A DNA stretch of 44,896 bases from Nitrospirota bacterium. GTDB lineage: Bacteria; Nitrospirota; Thermodesulfovibrionia; Thermodesulfovibrionales; UBA6898. Below, in pieces: positions 9,327-18,157 of this stretch. The number at the start of each line of letters is the position of its first letter. Within the stretch, counting starts at the first letter, position 1. The notes under the pieces are model-generated. The model was given only the letters and a program-made list of their open reading frames with translations. It ran no database searches and had not been told where the DNA came from. The translations under genes and the position numbers were made by a program. Location of the stretch: assembly GCA_016235245.1 (NCBI GenBank), contig JACRLO010000011.1:19921-64816 (forward strand). The letters are read 5' to 3'.

Positions 9327-10049
9327 ATGGACAATCCGATGAAAGTCGCTCTGATTACAGGTGGGGCCAGTGGACTAGGGAGTCATATCAGCAGGGTATT
9401 TCTTGAAAAGGGGTATCATATTGCACTCAACTACCTCAATTCGGAAGAAAAAGCGCTGGAAATCTCGGCTAAGGCAGGGGATCGCGTTATCTTATTAAGG
9501 ACAGATGTTGGAGACTCATCGCAGGTCAGGGATATGGTCTGGCGCATTGAACAGACCTTCGGCAGACTCGATGTTCTAATCAATAACGCCGGCGTCGCAA
9601 AAGACAGCCTCCTGATCAAACAGACAGAAGCACAGTGGGATGCGATAATCAGAACAAACCTCACTGGCTGTTTCAACCTTCTCAGTGCTGCAGCACCTCT
9701 CATGATCAGCTCAGGCGGCGGCCATATCATTAATATCTCTTCCTATTCAGGCGTAAAAGGAAAGGCAGGACAGGCAGCATACAGCGCGTCCAAGGCAGGG
9801 CTTATCGGCCTGACCATCTCTGCAGCTCATGAACTCGCCCAATACAATATCAGGGTAAATGCAGTTCTGCCGGGATATATGACTACCGGGATGGGAGCCA
9901 AATCAATATCGGCCATGAAAAAGGCTGAAGAGGCGAGCCTCCTGAAGAGGCTCGCAGAACCTTCAGAAGTCGCACGAAGCATTGTATCCATCGCCGGGAT
10001 GGACTATATCACAGGCCAGGTCCTCAGCCTTGACAGCAGAAACCTTTAG
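9327..10049 (+). CDS. SDR family oxidoreductase, FabG-like
   Basis: A 240-aa classical short-chain dehydrogenase. TGGASGLG is the dinucleotide loop, NNAG lies at the end of the fourth strand, and the catalytic Ser is in INISSYSG with YSASK carrying the Tyr and Lys. The C-terminus GQVLSLDSRNL matches the usual end. The family reduces 3-oxoacyl thioesters or alcohols with NAD(P)H. It lies 43 bp before bioD, so a role in making the pimeloyl precursor of biotin is possible, but general fatty-acid reduction is equally likely. ATG 9327 could be leaderless; the ATG at 9339 (MKVALITGG) is an alternative start. Confidence 0.88.
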   Translation: MDNPMKVALITGGASGLGSHISRVFLEKGYHIALNYLNSEEKALEISAKAGDRVILLRTDVGDSSQVRDMVWRIEQTFGRLDVLINNAGVAKDSLLIKQTEAQWDAIIRTNLTGCFNLLSAAAPLMISSGGGHIINISSYSGVKGKAGQAAYSASKAGLIGLTISAAHELAQYNIRVNAVLPGYMTTGMGAKSISAMKKAEEASLLKRLAEPSEVARSIVSIAGMDYITGQVLSLDSRNL

Positions 10050-10092
10050 TGCAATACTTCACATGAAGGCTGCAGTTTTTTCAGGAGGAACG

Positions 10093-10800
10093 ATGTTCAA
10101 GGGATTCTTTATAACCGGCACTGATACAGGCGTTGGAAAAACCGTGATTGCCGGGGCGATAATCAAAGTGATGCAGTCTTTTGGCATAAAGGCTTGCGCC
10201 ATGAAACCCATTGAGAGCGGATGCGGAAAAGAGGGTGATATCCTTATCCCGTATGACAGCACCTTCCTCAAACAGGCAGCACACATGGATGAACCGATTA
10301 AGCAGGTGACACCCTTCTGCTTCGAAAGTCCGCTCTCACCTCTTGCAGCATCAGAAATTGAAGGGAAAAAGATCAGCATTGACGAGATCAAGAAGGCATA
10401 TTACAAGCTCTATAAGTCATATGAAGCGATTGTCGTCGAAGGCGTTGGTGGTCTTATGGTGCCTATCAGAAAAGACTTCTATATCCTTGACCTTGTCCGG
10501 GAGTTTTCCCTTCCGCTGCTCATCATCACCAAGCCGGGACTCGGCACTATCAATCACACCATGCTCACCATAAACGCTGCGCTTTCGGCAGGGATTGAAG
10601 TTGCAGGCCTCATCATCAATTATAGCCGGCCGCCCGAAAACAGCCTTGCAGAAAAAACAAATCCTCAGATATTAAAAGAGATCTGCCCGGTGCCGGTAAT
10701 CGGCACCTTCCCCTATCTGAAGGCTATGGGCGAGGATGTACTCGAAAAGACCGCCCTCCGCAACCTCGATCTTGAAGTTCTGAAGAAGTATATCCTGTAG
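10093..10800 (+). CDS. bioD: Dethiobiotin synthetase
   Basis: A 235-aa protein that starts at the ATG preceded by AGGAGG (10083-10088). The longer open frame upstream has no such signal. The P-loop is GTDTGVGKT at residues 8-16, MKPIESGC binds the diaminopelargonate substrate, and VEGVGGLMVPI is the switch region typical of BioD. It carries out ATP-dependent ureido ring closure on 7,8-diaminopelargonate in the cytoplasm. No other bio genes are seen except the possible FabG-like partner upstream. Confidence 0.93.
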   Translation: MFKGFFITGTDTGVGKTVIAGAIIKVMQSFGIKACAMKPIESGCGKEGDILIPYDSTFLKQAAHMDEPIKQVTPFCFESPLSPLAASEIEGKKISIDEIKKAYYKLYKSYEAIVVEGVGGLMVPIRKDFYILDLVREFSLPLLIITKPGLGTINHTMLTINAALSAGIEVAGLIINYSRPPENSLAEKTNPQILKEICPVPVIGTFPYLKAMGEDVLEKTALRNLDLEVLKKYIL

Positions 10801-10883
10801 GGAAATACGCTACGCCTAACCCCTTAAAAACCTGACTAATGAGGCATCAGGCAGATAGCCATGACTAATTCCCGCAAAACTGG

Positions 10884-11627
10884 CTAAAAATCATCTGTTA
10901 CTATGGGGAAGGTATTTATTGCTTGCTGATAATACTTAGACTCTGATGTTTCAAATATCTTAAACCCAAAATGAGACTCTTGCAAAGGTCTCTTCGCTCC
11001 GATCAAGAACTGTGACATGAGCTGCTTTAGCGCCTCTTCTGCGTTAGCAGCAGTAACGCCGACATATTCCAATCTGCCATCCGCAAAAAGTGATGTAAAC
11101 CCGTTTACGATCGACCAGCAATGAAAAGCGATATGCAAGGGCTCCCCTTCGCCAAAGACCTTTTTTTTCTGGCAATACACGACCATGTCCCGGATGAGGG
11201 CGAGTGTCTGGGATGCCGCGGTTTGCAATGCAGGGTATTTGTCGCCAGGCTTTACGTCTGAATTGAACATCAGCTTGAAATGCTGCGGATGATTAAGCCC
11301 CATACGAAAATATGCGAGTCCGCAACCGTAGTACATGTTCAAGGCATCATCCTTGTGCTTCAGTATGGTCTCCCTCATATACTGAGAAATCATATCAAAT
11401 CCTTGCCTTGCAAGTTCCGCGAGCAGATCATCCTTGTCTTTGAAATGACGATACGGTGCGGCCTGACTCACTCCGGCAATCCGTGCAAGTTCTCTTAAAG
11501 AAATTTCCGCAGGCGAATGCTTTTTCAACAGTTTGAGCGCAGTGCCTAGAAGCGCAGCCTTCAAGTCACCGTGATGGTAGTTGTCGGCTGCCTTTGCTTT
11601 GTTTGGCGCTTTCCTGCGTTTTATCAT
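10884..11627 (-). CDS. TetR/AcrR family regulator with WHG-type C-terminal domain
   Basis: A 247-aa protein. The N-terminus has a TetR HTH preceded by NYHHGDLKAALL, with ISLRELARIAGVSQAAPYRHFKDKDDLLAEL as helices 2-4. The ligand domain carries the FRMGLNHPQHFKLMF stretch of the WHG/TetR_C_33 type. It faces acsB. Two palindromes in the divergent region (11652-11693) cover the plus-strand promoter, so I infer that it represses itself and acsB-CODH. The C-terminal 30 residues extend beyond the usual family length. Its ligand is unknown. Confidence 0.88.
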   Translation of the reverse strand: MIKRRKAPNKAKAADNYHHGDLKAALLGTALKLLKKHSPAEISLRELARIAGVSQAAPYRHFKDKDDLLAELARQGFDMISQYMRETILKHKDDALNMYYGCGLAYFRMGLNHPQHFKLMFNSDVKPGDKYPALQTAASQTLALIRDMVVYCQKKKVFGEGEPLHIAFHCWSIVNGFTSLFADGRLEYVGVTAANAEEALKQLMSQFLIGAKRPLQESHFGFKIFETSESKYYQQAINTFPIVTDDF

Positions 11628-11651
11628 AATGGTATCTCCGTTCGGGGGCTA

Positions 11652-11693
11652 AATGTTGACACATACAACATTAGATGTTATAGTTGTTAACAT
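11652..11693 (+). promoter_or_regulatory. Promoter of the acsB operon overlaid by two TetR-type operators
   Basis: The plus strand has TTGACA (11656-11661), a 17-bp spacer and TATAGT (11679-11684), a near-consensus sigma-70 promoter pointing at acsB. The same bases hold two inverted repeats: AATGTTG/CAACATT with a 7-bp spacer (11652-11672) and ATGTTA/TAACAT with a 7-bp spacer (11675-11693). A bound repressor would occlude both -35 and -10. The promoter would make a leader of about 265 nt before acsB. Confidence 0.7.
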
Positions 11694-11791
11694 AGAAGCT
11701 GGATGACTGTAACCACCGTTCACATTATATACTCATTTTGAGCGACGGGCAAGATACTATTGCTGTTGTGAAACCAGCCTCAAGGGTTTAC

Positions 11792-11851
11792 GCTTCGGCA
11801 GAAGGAAAGAGAGAATGCTTACGGAACCCTATATCCTGATGCTGCCGAAGC
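11792..11851 (+). promoter_or_regulatory. acsB leader: perfect 10-bp inverted repeat
   Basis: The 330 bases between tetR and acsB hold no large gene. Downstream of the promoter, GCTTCGGCAG (11792-11801) pairs perfectly with CTGCCGAAGC (11842-11851) across 40 nt. It would form a stable long-range stem in the leader RNA. No run of T follows, so it is not a simple terminator. I see no consensus of a known riboswitch. Confidence 0.5.
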
Positions 11852-11901
11852 AGCTGCATGATGTTCAAGGAAAAGGAAATGAGCTTTGTTCATTTATTTA
11901 A
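11815..11901 (+). CDS. Possible 28-codon leader peptide upstream of acsB
   Basis: The ATG at 11815 follows AAGGAAAGAGAGA, a plausible ribosome-binding site, and opens a 28-aa frame ending in TAA. It starts inside the loop of the leader stem and runs through its 3' arm, so translating it would melt the stem. That is the arrangement of translation-coupled attenuation, but it may be chance. No homology is recognised. Confidence 0.3.
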   Translation: MLTEPYILMLPKQLHDVQGKGNELCSFI

Positions 11902-11957
11902 TGTTGTTCTCATTAAAGCAGCCGAACTCATGATATACGGCTTTCAAGGAGGCAAAC

Positions 11958-14162
11958 ATGTCCAGAACTATTGCTGTTGCAGCCATTAGAGGCGCGAATA
12001 CGCTTGTAGCAAGGGCCGATGAGATGCTCGAAAAGGCTATTGCTGAGAAAGGTAAGGACTTTGTTTTCGAATTCCCTGATACGGCGTACCATCTCCCCAT
12101 GATTTATGCAATGACAGGCATTGCGGTTAAGACCCTTGATGATATGACAAGGGCACTAAGTTTTGCCGGAAAGCTGCTTCATGAGGAGCCGCGGAAGCGC
12201 GTGTGGAAACCCTATCTGGGCGAGACTCTCGATTCAGGCATGGCCACGCTTTTTGCCGAGGAGATCATCCTTGCTCTCAGGTATATAAACGGACTTGAGC
12301 CCTGCACAGACCCTGAGACAGGGTATGTGTATAACGGGTTCATCTCCGACACCATACAGAGAAATTTGGGTATACAGCTGGTGGACGGCTCCATGCCGGG
12401 GTTTGCTGCCATAATTGGCGCTGCCCCGACCGACGATATAGCCGTGACCATCGTGAGGGAACTGCAGGAGAAGAACATACTGACCTTCTTGTCGGGGCAT
12501 ACAGCCGATGGTAACAGTGTCACCAAACAGCTTCTGAGAAAAGGTGTGGAGCTGGGGTGGGAAACACGGATAGTTCCTGTAGGGCCTGATACCGAACATA
12601 CGGTATTTGTGCTCGACTGGGCAATACGGGCGTCGTGTATTTTTGGAGGGAAAAAACCGGGTGATTTCAAATCCCATCTAAAATATCAAAGAGACAGATT
12701 GTTTGCTTTTGCCATGGTGTTGGGCGAATTTGATGATCTCAAGTGGAGCACAGGCGCGGGGGCTCTTACCATGGGCTTCCCCGCCATCGGTGATACGGAC
12801 ATACCGGTTATCCATCCCACGGGCGTCTGCACCTATGAGGAAGTGGACAAGGAACTGGACCACAGCAAGATCGTGCAGAGGGCCATTGAGCAGAGGGGCC
12901 TGAAGATCATCATCGAGAAGCCGCCCATTCCCGTTGCCTTTGGTCCTGCTTTTGAGGGCGAGAGGATCAGGAAGGAAGACACTTTTATCGAGTTTGGCGG
13001 ACAGAGAACGCCTGCCTTTGAGTGGGTCAAGATGGTTGAGCTTGAGGACATAGCGGAAGACAACGAGGTCATTGTTGTTGGGGACAACTGGCAGGAGCTT
13101 TATGAGAAAGGCGGCAAACTGCCCCTGGGCATTGTCATAGAAGTGGCCGGCAGAAAGATGCAGAAGGACTTTGAGTCCGTCATTGAGCGGAAGATTCACG
13201 CCAACATCAACGAGGCCCAGGGCGTATGGCATATGGGTCAGCGCGATATCAACTGGATCCGTATCAGCAATGCAGCCAAGAAAGACGGCTTCACTCTCGA
13301 ACACCTGGGCGTCATCCAGACGGCTGTAATCCACAATCGCTTCCGCTCCATTGTGGACAAAATTCAGGTCAAGCTTTACATCGGCGAAGATGAGGTCAGG
13401 CAGGTACAGGAGGAGGCACGTGCCGCCTACAAAAAACGTGACCAACGGCTCGGCAGTCTTACTGATGAGGCGGTGGAGGACTTCTATTCCTGTCTCCTCT
13501 GCCAGTCCTTTGCTCCTGCCCATGTCTGCGTAATTACGCCCGAGAGACTGGGCCTTTGCGGGGCCTATAATTGGCTGGACGGCAAAGCAGCTTTTGAGAT
13601 CGACCCTACGGGTGGTAACCAGCCCATCACCAAGGGAGAGGCCCTCGATACGAGGTACGGCCGCTATTCCGGTGTTGATGATTACCTGAAAAAGGCGTCT
13701 GGCGGAGCTGTTGAGACCCTTAATCTCTACACTATCATGGAAAACCCGATGACCTCCTGCGGCTGCTTCGAGTGCATTGTCGCTATCGTGCCAGAGGCCA
13801 ATGGAGTAATGCTTGTTGAGCGCGGACACACCGGAATGACCCCTGCCGGAATGAAGTTCTCTACTCTTGCAGGCAGTGTCGGCGGAGGGGTGCAGGCTCC
13901 GGGGTTTATGGGCATTGGAAGAAACTTTATAACGAGCAAAAAGTTTCTTTTTGGCGATGGAGGACTTAAGAGAATAGTCTGGATGACAAAGAACCTGAAG
14001 GAAAGCCTGAAGACCGCCTTTAACCAGAGGGCTGCAGAGGCAGGTGTGCCTGATCTGCTCGACAAGATAGCAGATGAAACTATTTGTGAGGATTCCGAGA
14101 AGCTTGTGGAGCATCTTACAAATGTAGGACATCCTGCGTTAGAAATGGCATCAATCATATAG
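11958..14162 (+). CDS. acsB: CO-methylating acetyl-CoA synthase, beta subunit
   Basis: A 734-aa protein, full length for AcsB/CdhC. It joins a methyl group from the corrinoid protein, CO from CODH and CoA to make acetyl-CoA at the Ni-Ni-[4Fe-4S] A-cluster. All six A-cluster cysteines are visible: C512 and C515 (YSCLLCQSF), C524, C534 (GLCGAYNW), C601 and C603 (TSCGCFEC). Each sits 6 residues beyond the Moorella positions as I remember them, so the site is intact. The start has AAGGAGG 5 nt upstream. The CODH gene follows by 9 bp. This order (acsB before CODH, without the corrinoid subunits) means the rest of the pathway lies elsewhere. Confidence 0.97.
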   Translation: MSRTIAVAAIRGANTLVARADEMLEKAIAEKGKDFVFEFPDTAYHLPMIYAMTGIAVKTLDDMTRALSFAGKLLHEEPRKRVWKPYLGETLDSGMATLFAEEIILALRYINGLEPCTDPETGYVYNGFISDTIQRNLGIQLVDGSMPGFAAIIGAAPTDDIAVTIVRELQEKNILTFLSGHTADGNSVTKQLLRKGVELGWETRIVPVGPDTEHTVFVLDWAIRASCIFGGKKPGDFKSHLKYQRDRLFAFAMVLGEFDDLKWSTGAGALTMGFPAIGDTDIPVIHPTGVCTYEEVDKELDHSKIVQRAIEQRGLKIIIEKPPIPVAFGPAFEGERIRKEDTFIEFGGQRTPAFEWVKMVELEDIAEDNEVIVVGDNWQELYEKGGKLPLGIVIEVAGRKMQKDFESVIERKIHANINEAQGVWHMGQRDINWIRISNAAKKDGFTLEHLGVIQTAVIHNRFRSIVDKIQVKLYIGEDEVRQVQEEARAAYKKRDQRLGSLTDEAVEDFYSCLLCQSFAPAHVCVITPERLGLCGAYNWLDGKAAFEIDPTGGNQPITKGEALDTRYGRYSGVDDYLKKASGGAVETLNLYTIMENPMTSCGCFECIVAIVPEANGVMLVERGHTGMTPAGMKFSTLAGSVGGGVQAPGFMGIGRNFITSKKFLFGDGGLKRIVWMTKNLKESLKTAFNQRAAEAGVPDLLDKIADETICEDSEKLVEHLTNVGHPALEMASII

Positions 14163-14171
14163 GAGGCAATA

Positions 14172-16142
14172 ATGGACAGGCATAGGAAAAGCGCCAATGA
14201 AGCAGCTCAGAAGATATTGGAGTGGGGTATTACTGAAAAGATTGACACCTGCTTTGACAGGGCAGAGAAGATGAAACCATGCCCCATCGGCGGGTCGGGG
14301 GCTTGCTGTAAAATGTGCCATATGGGACCCTGCAGACTGGTGGGAAAGAACGCTGAAGAGGAAGTACGCGGTGTTTGCGGAGCAAGCCTATCAACCGTCG
14401 TGGCAAGAAACTTTATCAGGATGATCGCTGGTGGGACCTCATGCCATGGAAGCCATGGAAAAGACATGGTTTTTACTTTGCTTGCGGTAGCCAACGGCGA
14501 AGCGACAGACTATAAGATCAAAGACGTTAGAAAACTGTATAAGACAGCCGGCACACTTGGGCTTGAATTTGAAGGCAGGATGGTGAATGATGTGGCAAAG
14601 GATGTTGCCGCACGGTTGCTCGAAGATTTCAGCCGCCAGAGGGGCGAGATGAACTTATTGCAAAGAGCGCCCCAAAAGACCAAAGAGAGATGGAGAAAGT
14701 GGGGGATCATGCCGCGGGGTCTAAGCACCGAGGTTGTTGAGACCATGGACAGGACGACCATGGGTATGGACGCCGATCCTGATTCCCTTCTGCTCCACGG
14801 CCTCCGGACTGCGCTGTCGAACGGCTGGGGTGGGAGCATGATCTCGACCGAGGTTACCGATATCCTCTTCGGGACGCCAGGGGCCATAGAGGCGGAAGCG
14901 AGTCTGGGCATATTCAAAGAAGACGAGGTCAATGTCATCATCCATGGCCACGAGCCGACCCTTGCAGAGATGATTGTGGATGTGGTGAACGATCCCGAGA
15001 TCGTGGCATACGCAAAAACGAAGGGTGCAAAGGGCGTTAATCTGGGCGGCATGTGTTGTACTGCCAATGAGGTCATGATGAGGCATGGTATCCCGACGGC
15101 GGGCGGTCTTACCAACCAGGAACTCGCTATCATGACCGGAATGATTGACACCATGATCGTGGATGTGCAGTGTATCATGCCTTCCCTGGCCAAACTGTCG
15201 AAGAAGTTCCATACGAAGTTTATCACCACCTCTCCGAAAGTCCATATACCGGAAGCTGTCCATATGGAATTCGATGAGCACAGGGCACGGGAACAGGCCA
15301 AGGAGATCGTCAAGGTCGCGATCGATAACTACCCCAATAGAAAGGCAACCGGCAGTCACGTTACCGAGAAATATCCGGTCATTGCCGGTTTCTCCCATGA
15401 GTACATCGAGTATATGCAGGGCGGATACTTCAGAGGTTCCTTCAGACCGCTGAACGATGCCATTATGGCGGGTAGGATCAGGGGCGTTGCAGCTATCATA
15501 GGATGTGATAATCCGCGAGTCGTCGCCACCGGTATTCATAAGTATCTTGCCTATGAGATGATAAAGAGCGACATCCTCGTCCTCACTACTGGATGCGGGG
15601 CTGCGGCCATGGGGAGTACGGGCTATTTGACCCCCGAAACAGCGCTTGAACACGCTGGGCCGGGGCTGAAGGAGGTCTGCGAGGCAATTGGCATCCCGCC
15701 TATTCTCCATCTTGGATCATGTGTGGACAACACGAGGATACTTACTATCGCAAGTGCCATGGCAGCAGAAGGCGGGCTCTCGGAGGAGATCGGCGGCATG
15801 CCTGCCGTGGGCATCGCCCCTGAGTGGATGTCTGAGAAGGCCATCGCTATCGGAAGTTACTTTGCAGTATCGGGAGTTCCGGTCATAATGGGCGGCGAAT
15901 CACCTGTCAGTGCCAGCAAAGAAGTGACAAGGATCATGACCGAGGTCTGGTTCGAGAGGTTCAGGGGCGCCCTGCACTTCGAACCCGATCCCGAGAGGAT
16001 CCTGGAACTGGCCATCGACTACATTGATAAGGCACGTGAGGCCCTGAAACTCAAGAAATACGAGCCGGGCAAGTTCGGAACTGAAAGGCTGCTTATGGGC
16101 ATGGCGGAAAGAAGACGGCTCGAAAAGCAGACCCACCTCTGA
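14172..16142 (+). CDS. cooS/acsA: Anaerobic Ni-CO dehydrogenase catalytic subunit
   Basis: A 656-aa protein of the usual bacterial CooS/AcsA length. The N-terminal cysteines for the D- and B-clusters are in CPIGGSGACCKMCHMGPC and GVCGAS. C-cluster ligands lie in HGHEPTLAEM, GGMCCTANEV, GCDNPRV, TGCGAAAMG and HLGSCVDNTR. It interconverts CO2 and CO, which is passed to AcsB in the acetyl-CoA pathway or oxidised for energy. AGGAGG precedes the ATG by 6 nt, and the gene is surely co-transcribed with acsB. Pairing with acsB favours the AcsA role over a stand-alone CO oxidiser. Confidence 0.96.
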   Translation: MDRHRKSANEAAQKILEWGITEKIDTCFDRAEKMKPCPIGGSGACCKMCHMGPCRLVGKNAEEEVRGVCGASLSTVVARNFIRMIAGGTSCHGSHGKDMVFTLLAVANGEATDYKIKDVRKLYKTAGTLGLEFEGRMVNDVAKDVAARLLEDFSRQRGEMNLLQRAPQKTKERWRKWGIMPRGLSTEVVETMDRTTMGMDADPDSLLLHGLRTALSNGWGGSMISTEVTDILFGTPGAIEAEASLGIFKEDEVNVIIHGHEPTLAEMIVDVVNDPEIVAYAKTKGAKGVNLGGMCCTANEVMMRHGIPTAGGLTNQELAIMTGMIDTMIVDVQCIMPSLAKLSKKFHTKFITTSPKVHIPEAVHMEFDEHRAREQAKEIVKVAIDNYPNRKATGSHVTEKYPVIAGFSHEYIEYMQGGYFRGSFRPLNDAIMAGRIRGVAAIIGCDNPRVVATGIHKYLAYEMIKSDILVLTTGCGAAAMGSTGYLTPETALEHAGPGLKEVCEAIGIPPILHLGSCVDNTRILTIASAMAAEGGLSEEIGGMPAVGIAPEWMSEKAIAIGSYFAVSGVPVIMGGESPVSASKEVTRIMTEVWFERFRGALHFEPDPERILELAIDYIDKAREALKLKKYEPGKFGTERLLMGMAERRRLEKQTHL

Positions 16143-16236
16143 TAAGAAGTTCAGGACCAGGCTCCAAAGTTACAACCTGAATTGTTTGATATTTATGCAG
16201 AACCGCGGCTGCTCGCTTGTAATCGCCGAAATTACA

Positions 16237-16281
16237 TTGACTTGCAGACGAAGGTCTGATACAATGTTGCATATACAACAT
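16237..16281 (+). promoter_or_regulatory. marR promoter with palindromic operator
   Basis: TTGACT (16237-16242), a 17-bp spacer and TACAAT (16260-16265) form a good sigma-70 promoter. ATGTTG/CAACAT arms with a 6-bp centre (16264-16281) overlap the -10 box, the start region and the ATG itself. The core is repeated before the next operon (16761-16774), so a MarR autoregulatory site is likely. Confidence 0.7.
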
Positions 16282-16741
16282 GAAGACTGCTATGAATGAA
16301 AAGGAAGCCTCAGCACTTGCTAAGACAGTTGCCGACGAATGCATTGCATACCGAGTGCGGCTTTTGAACCGCGTCATAACCGGCATTTATGACAAAGTAC
16401 TGCAACCTTTCGGCATCACGATCAATCAGGGGAGTATTCTCACTATGCTCTCGCTTACCGAGCGCGCATCTTCTGCAGACATCGGCAGAGCGCTGTTGAT
16501 GGAGAAGTCGACCGTAAGCCGCACCCTGGACCGGATGAAGCAAAATGGCTGGATCAGTGTCGCGCGGCAGGTCGATGGGCCGGCCCAGGTAGTCACTGTC
16601 ACGCCGAAAGGCAGGAAACTCATGGCAGCTTCGCATGGGGAATGGGAAAAAGCGCAAAAGGAGGCAGCGGAACTCCTTGGCGATGATGGTATTTCCGCAG
16701 TCCGGCTGCTTCATGGCAAACTGAGATCGAAAAAGAATTAG
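16280..16741 (+). CDS. MarR family transcriptional regulator
   Basis: A 153-aa protein. The winged helix comprises LTERASSADIGRALLMEKSTVSRTLDRMKQNGWI and the wing DGPAQVVTVTPKGRKL. The flanking helices give the usual dimer interface. No ribosome-binding site is seen at the ATG, which lies 14 nt after the -10 box; the Met at 16292 is an alternative start. The palindrome repeated at its own promoter and before the ferredoxin-SCP2 gene suggests it controls both. Ligand unknown. Confidence 0.87.
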   Translation: MKTAMNEKEASALAKTVADECIAYRVRLLNRVITGIYDKVLQPFGITINQGSILTMLSLTERASSADIGRALLMEKSTVSRTLDRMKQNGWISVARQVDGPAQVVTVTPKGRKLMAASHGEWEKAQKEAAELLGDDGISAVRLLHGKLRSKKN

Positions 16742-16760
16742 ACTTTTTTTTAGCCATTAA

Positions 16761-16774
16761 GTTGCATATACAAC
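16761..16774. promoter_or_regulatory. Second copy of the MarR-type operator
   Basis: GTTGCATATACAAC is identical to the centre of the palindrome at 16264-16281 and lies 19 bp before the next gene. Two identical 14-bp copies flanking the marR gene point to one regulator for both transcripts. Confidence 0.65.
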
Positions 16775-16792
16775 TATCCAAAAGAGAACAGC

Positions 16793-18133
16793 ATGACGAA
16801 TTTAAATGAACACCCGACAGTAAAACGCTATAACGAAAGAAAAACATCAACGGCACTTCCCTCACCCGCTTCGAAACTGAGCGCCCGACAGTTGCGCGAA
16901 ATGTGCCTGGACTTCGGCGTTGATGACGTGGGTTTTGTTGAGCTCGCGCGTCCGTCGTTGGATGACCTGAGAGAGGACATTCTGAAGGCATTCCCCTGGA
17001 CGAAGTCACTCATCAGTTTTGTCGGACGGCTCACCAGGGAAAACCTGAGAAGTCCGGCACGCTCCATTGCAAGCCTCGAACTGCAACAGGTGGAAGCACG
17101 ATTGAACCACGCTGCCCAGGCCTTGGCAGCAGCACTTGAACGGAAAGGCGTTCGCGCTGCAACCCCGGCCGCCGGGTTTCCGATGGAAGCGGACCAATGG
17201 CCCGGCAAGATGGCTGTCGTATCGCACAAGCCCATAGCCGTTGCCGCTGGAATGGGGAAAATGGGCCTCCACCGCAATGTTATTCACCCGGTGTTCGGGA
17301 GTTTTGTTTTGCTGGGTACCGTGCTTATCGACGCTGAAGTAGACGAATATGACAGTCCTTTGGACTATAACCCTTGCCTGGACTGCAAGCTCTGCTCGAT
17401 TGCCTGTCCTACAGGAGCCATAGGACCAGATGGTTTTTTCAATCCCATAAACTGCCTCACGCATACCTATCGTGACATGGTTGGTGGATTTACAGACTTG
17501 GTTGAAAACATAGCCGATAGCAGAAACGCAGTCGATTACAGGACCAGAATAAGCGATTCCGAGACCGTATCCATGTGGCAGAGCCTGGCGTACAAGCCGT
17601 GCTACAAATCGGTTTATTGTATGGCCGTCTGCCCTGCGGGCGACGAAGTGATTCCGCAGTATCTGGAGGACAAAAAAACCTTTATCGAGGATGTGGTCAA
17701 ACCGCTTCAGCAGAAAACCGAGACGGTCTATGTGCTGCCCGGTTCAGATGCAGAGAGTCATGTCCAGAATAAATTTCCGCATAAAAAGATAAAGCGCGTG
17801 GGCAACGGCATCAGACCGCCGTCCGTAGCAGCTTTTGTTGCATCCATGCCGATCGCCTTCCAGCGCCATAAATCGGAAGGGCTAAGTGCAACCTATCATT
17901 TCACCTTCACCGGCATTGAACAGGCCGAAGCAACGGTCACTATTAAAGACAAATCGATCAGCATAGAACCAGGACATGGAGGCACCCCGGACGTACAGGT
18001 GTATGCCGATACAAAAACCTGGCTGCGTGTGCTACACAAGGAAAGTTCGATGGTCAAGGAGATCGTTTTGAGGAAAATTCGCGTCAAAGGGCCGATGAAA
18101 TTGTTCAAGGCTTTCGGCAGGTGTTTTGCGTAA
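16793..18133 (+). CDS. 4Fe-4S reductase-like protein fused to an SCP2 sterol-carrier domain
   Basis: A 446-aa protein. Residues up to about 190 resemble the QueG/reductive-dehalogenase base fold (GVDDVGFVELARP, GMGKMGLHRNVIHPVFGSF). A ferredoxin motif CLDCKLCSIACPTGAI follows, with more cysteines in CYKSVYCMAVCP. From about residue 355 the protein is an SCP2-like lipid-binding domain (TYHFTFTGIEQAEATVTI, ISIEPGHGGTPDV, IRVKGPM). I infer an iron-sulfur, perhaps corrinoid-dependent, reductase that handles a lipid or hydrophobic substrate. It is not a tRNA epoxyqueuosine reductase in any obvious sense. It lies under a MarR-type operator and 24 bp before a thioesterase. Confidence 0.75.
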   Translation: MTNLNEHPTVKRYNERKTSTALPSPASKLSARQLREMCLDFGVDDVGFVELARPSLDDLREDILKAFPWTKSLISFVGRLTRENLRSPARSIASLELQQVEARLNHAAQALAAALERKGVRAATPAAGFPMEADQWPGKMAVVSHKPIAVAAGMGKMGLHRNVIHPVFGSFVLLGTVLIDAEVDEYDSPLDYNPCLDCKLCSIACPTGAIGPDGFFNPINCLTHTYRDMVGGFTDLVENIADSRNAVDYRTRISDSETVSMWQSLAYKPCYKSVYCMAVCPAGDEVIPQYLEDKKTFIEDVVKPLQQKTETVYVLPGSDAESHVQNKFPHKKIKRVGNGIRPPSVAAFVASMPIAFQRHKSEGLSATYHFTFTGIEQAEATVTIKDKSISIEPGHGGTPDVQVYADTKTWLRVLHKESSMVKEIVLRKIRVKGPMKLFKAFGRCFA

Positions 18134-18157
18134 GCAGTTTTATAAAAGGAAACGGTT

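Noticed and set aside
9982..10092. Upstream extension of bioD
   Set aside because: The added residues overlap the SDR gene and lie before a perfect AGGAGG at the conserved BioD start.
12678..14132. 484-codon open frame on the minus strand inside acsB
   Set aside because: It is the antisense of a clearly real, full-length acsB. It has no family features and no start signal, and GC-biased codons make such shadows common.
14721..15710. 329-codon minus-strand frame inside the CODH gene
   Set aside because: Antisense shadow of a conserved gene, with no recognisable motifs.
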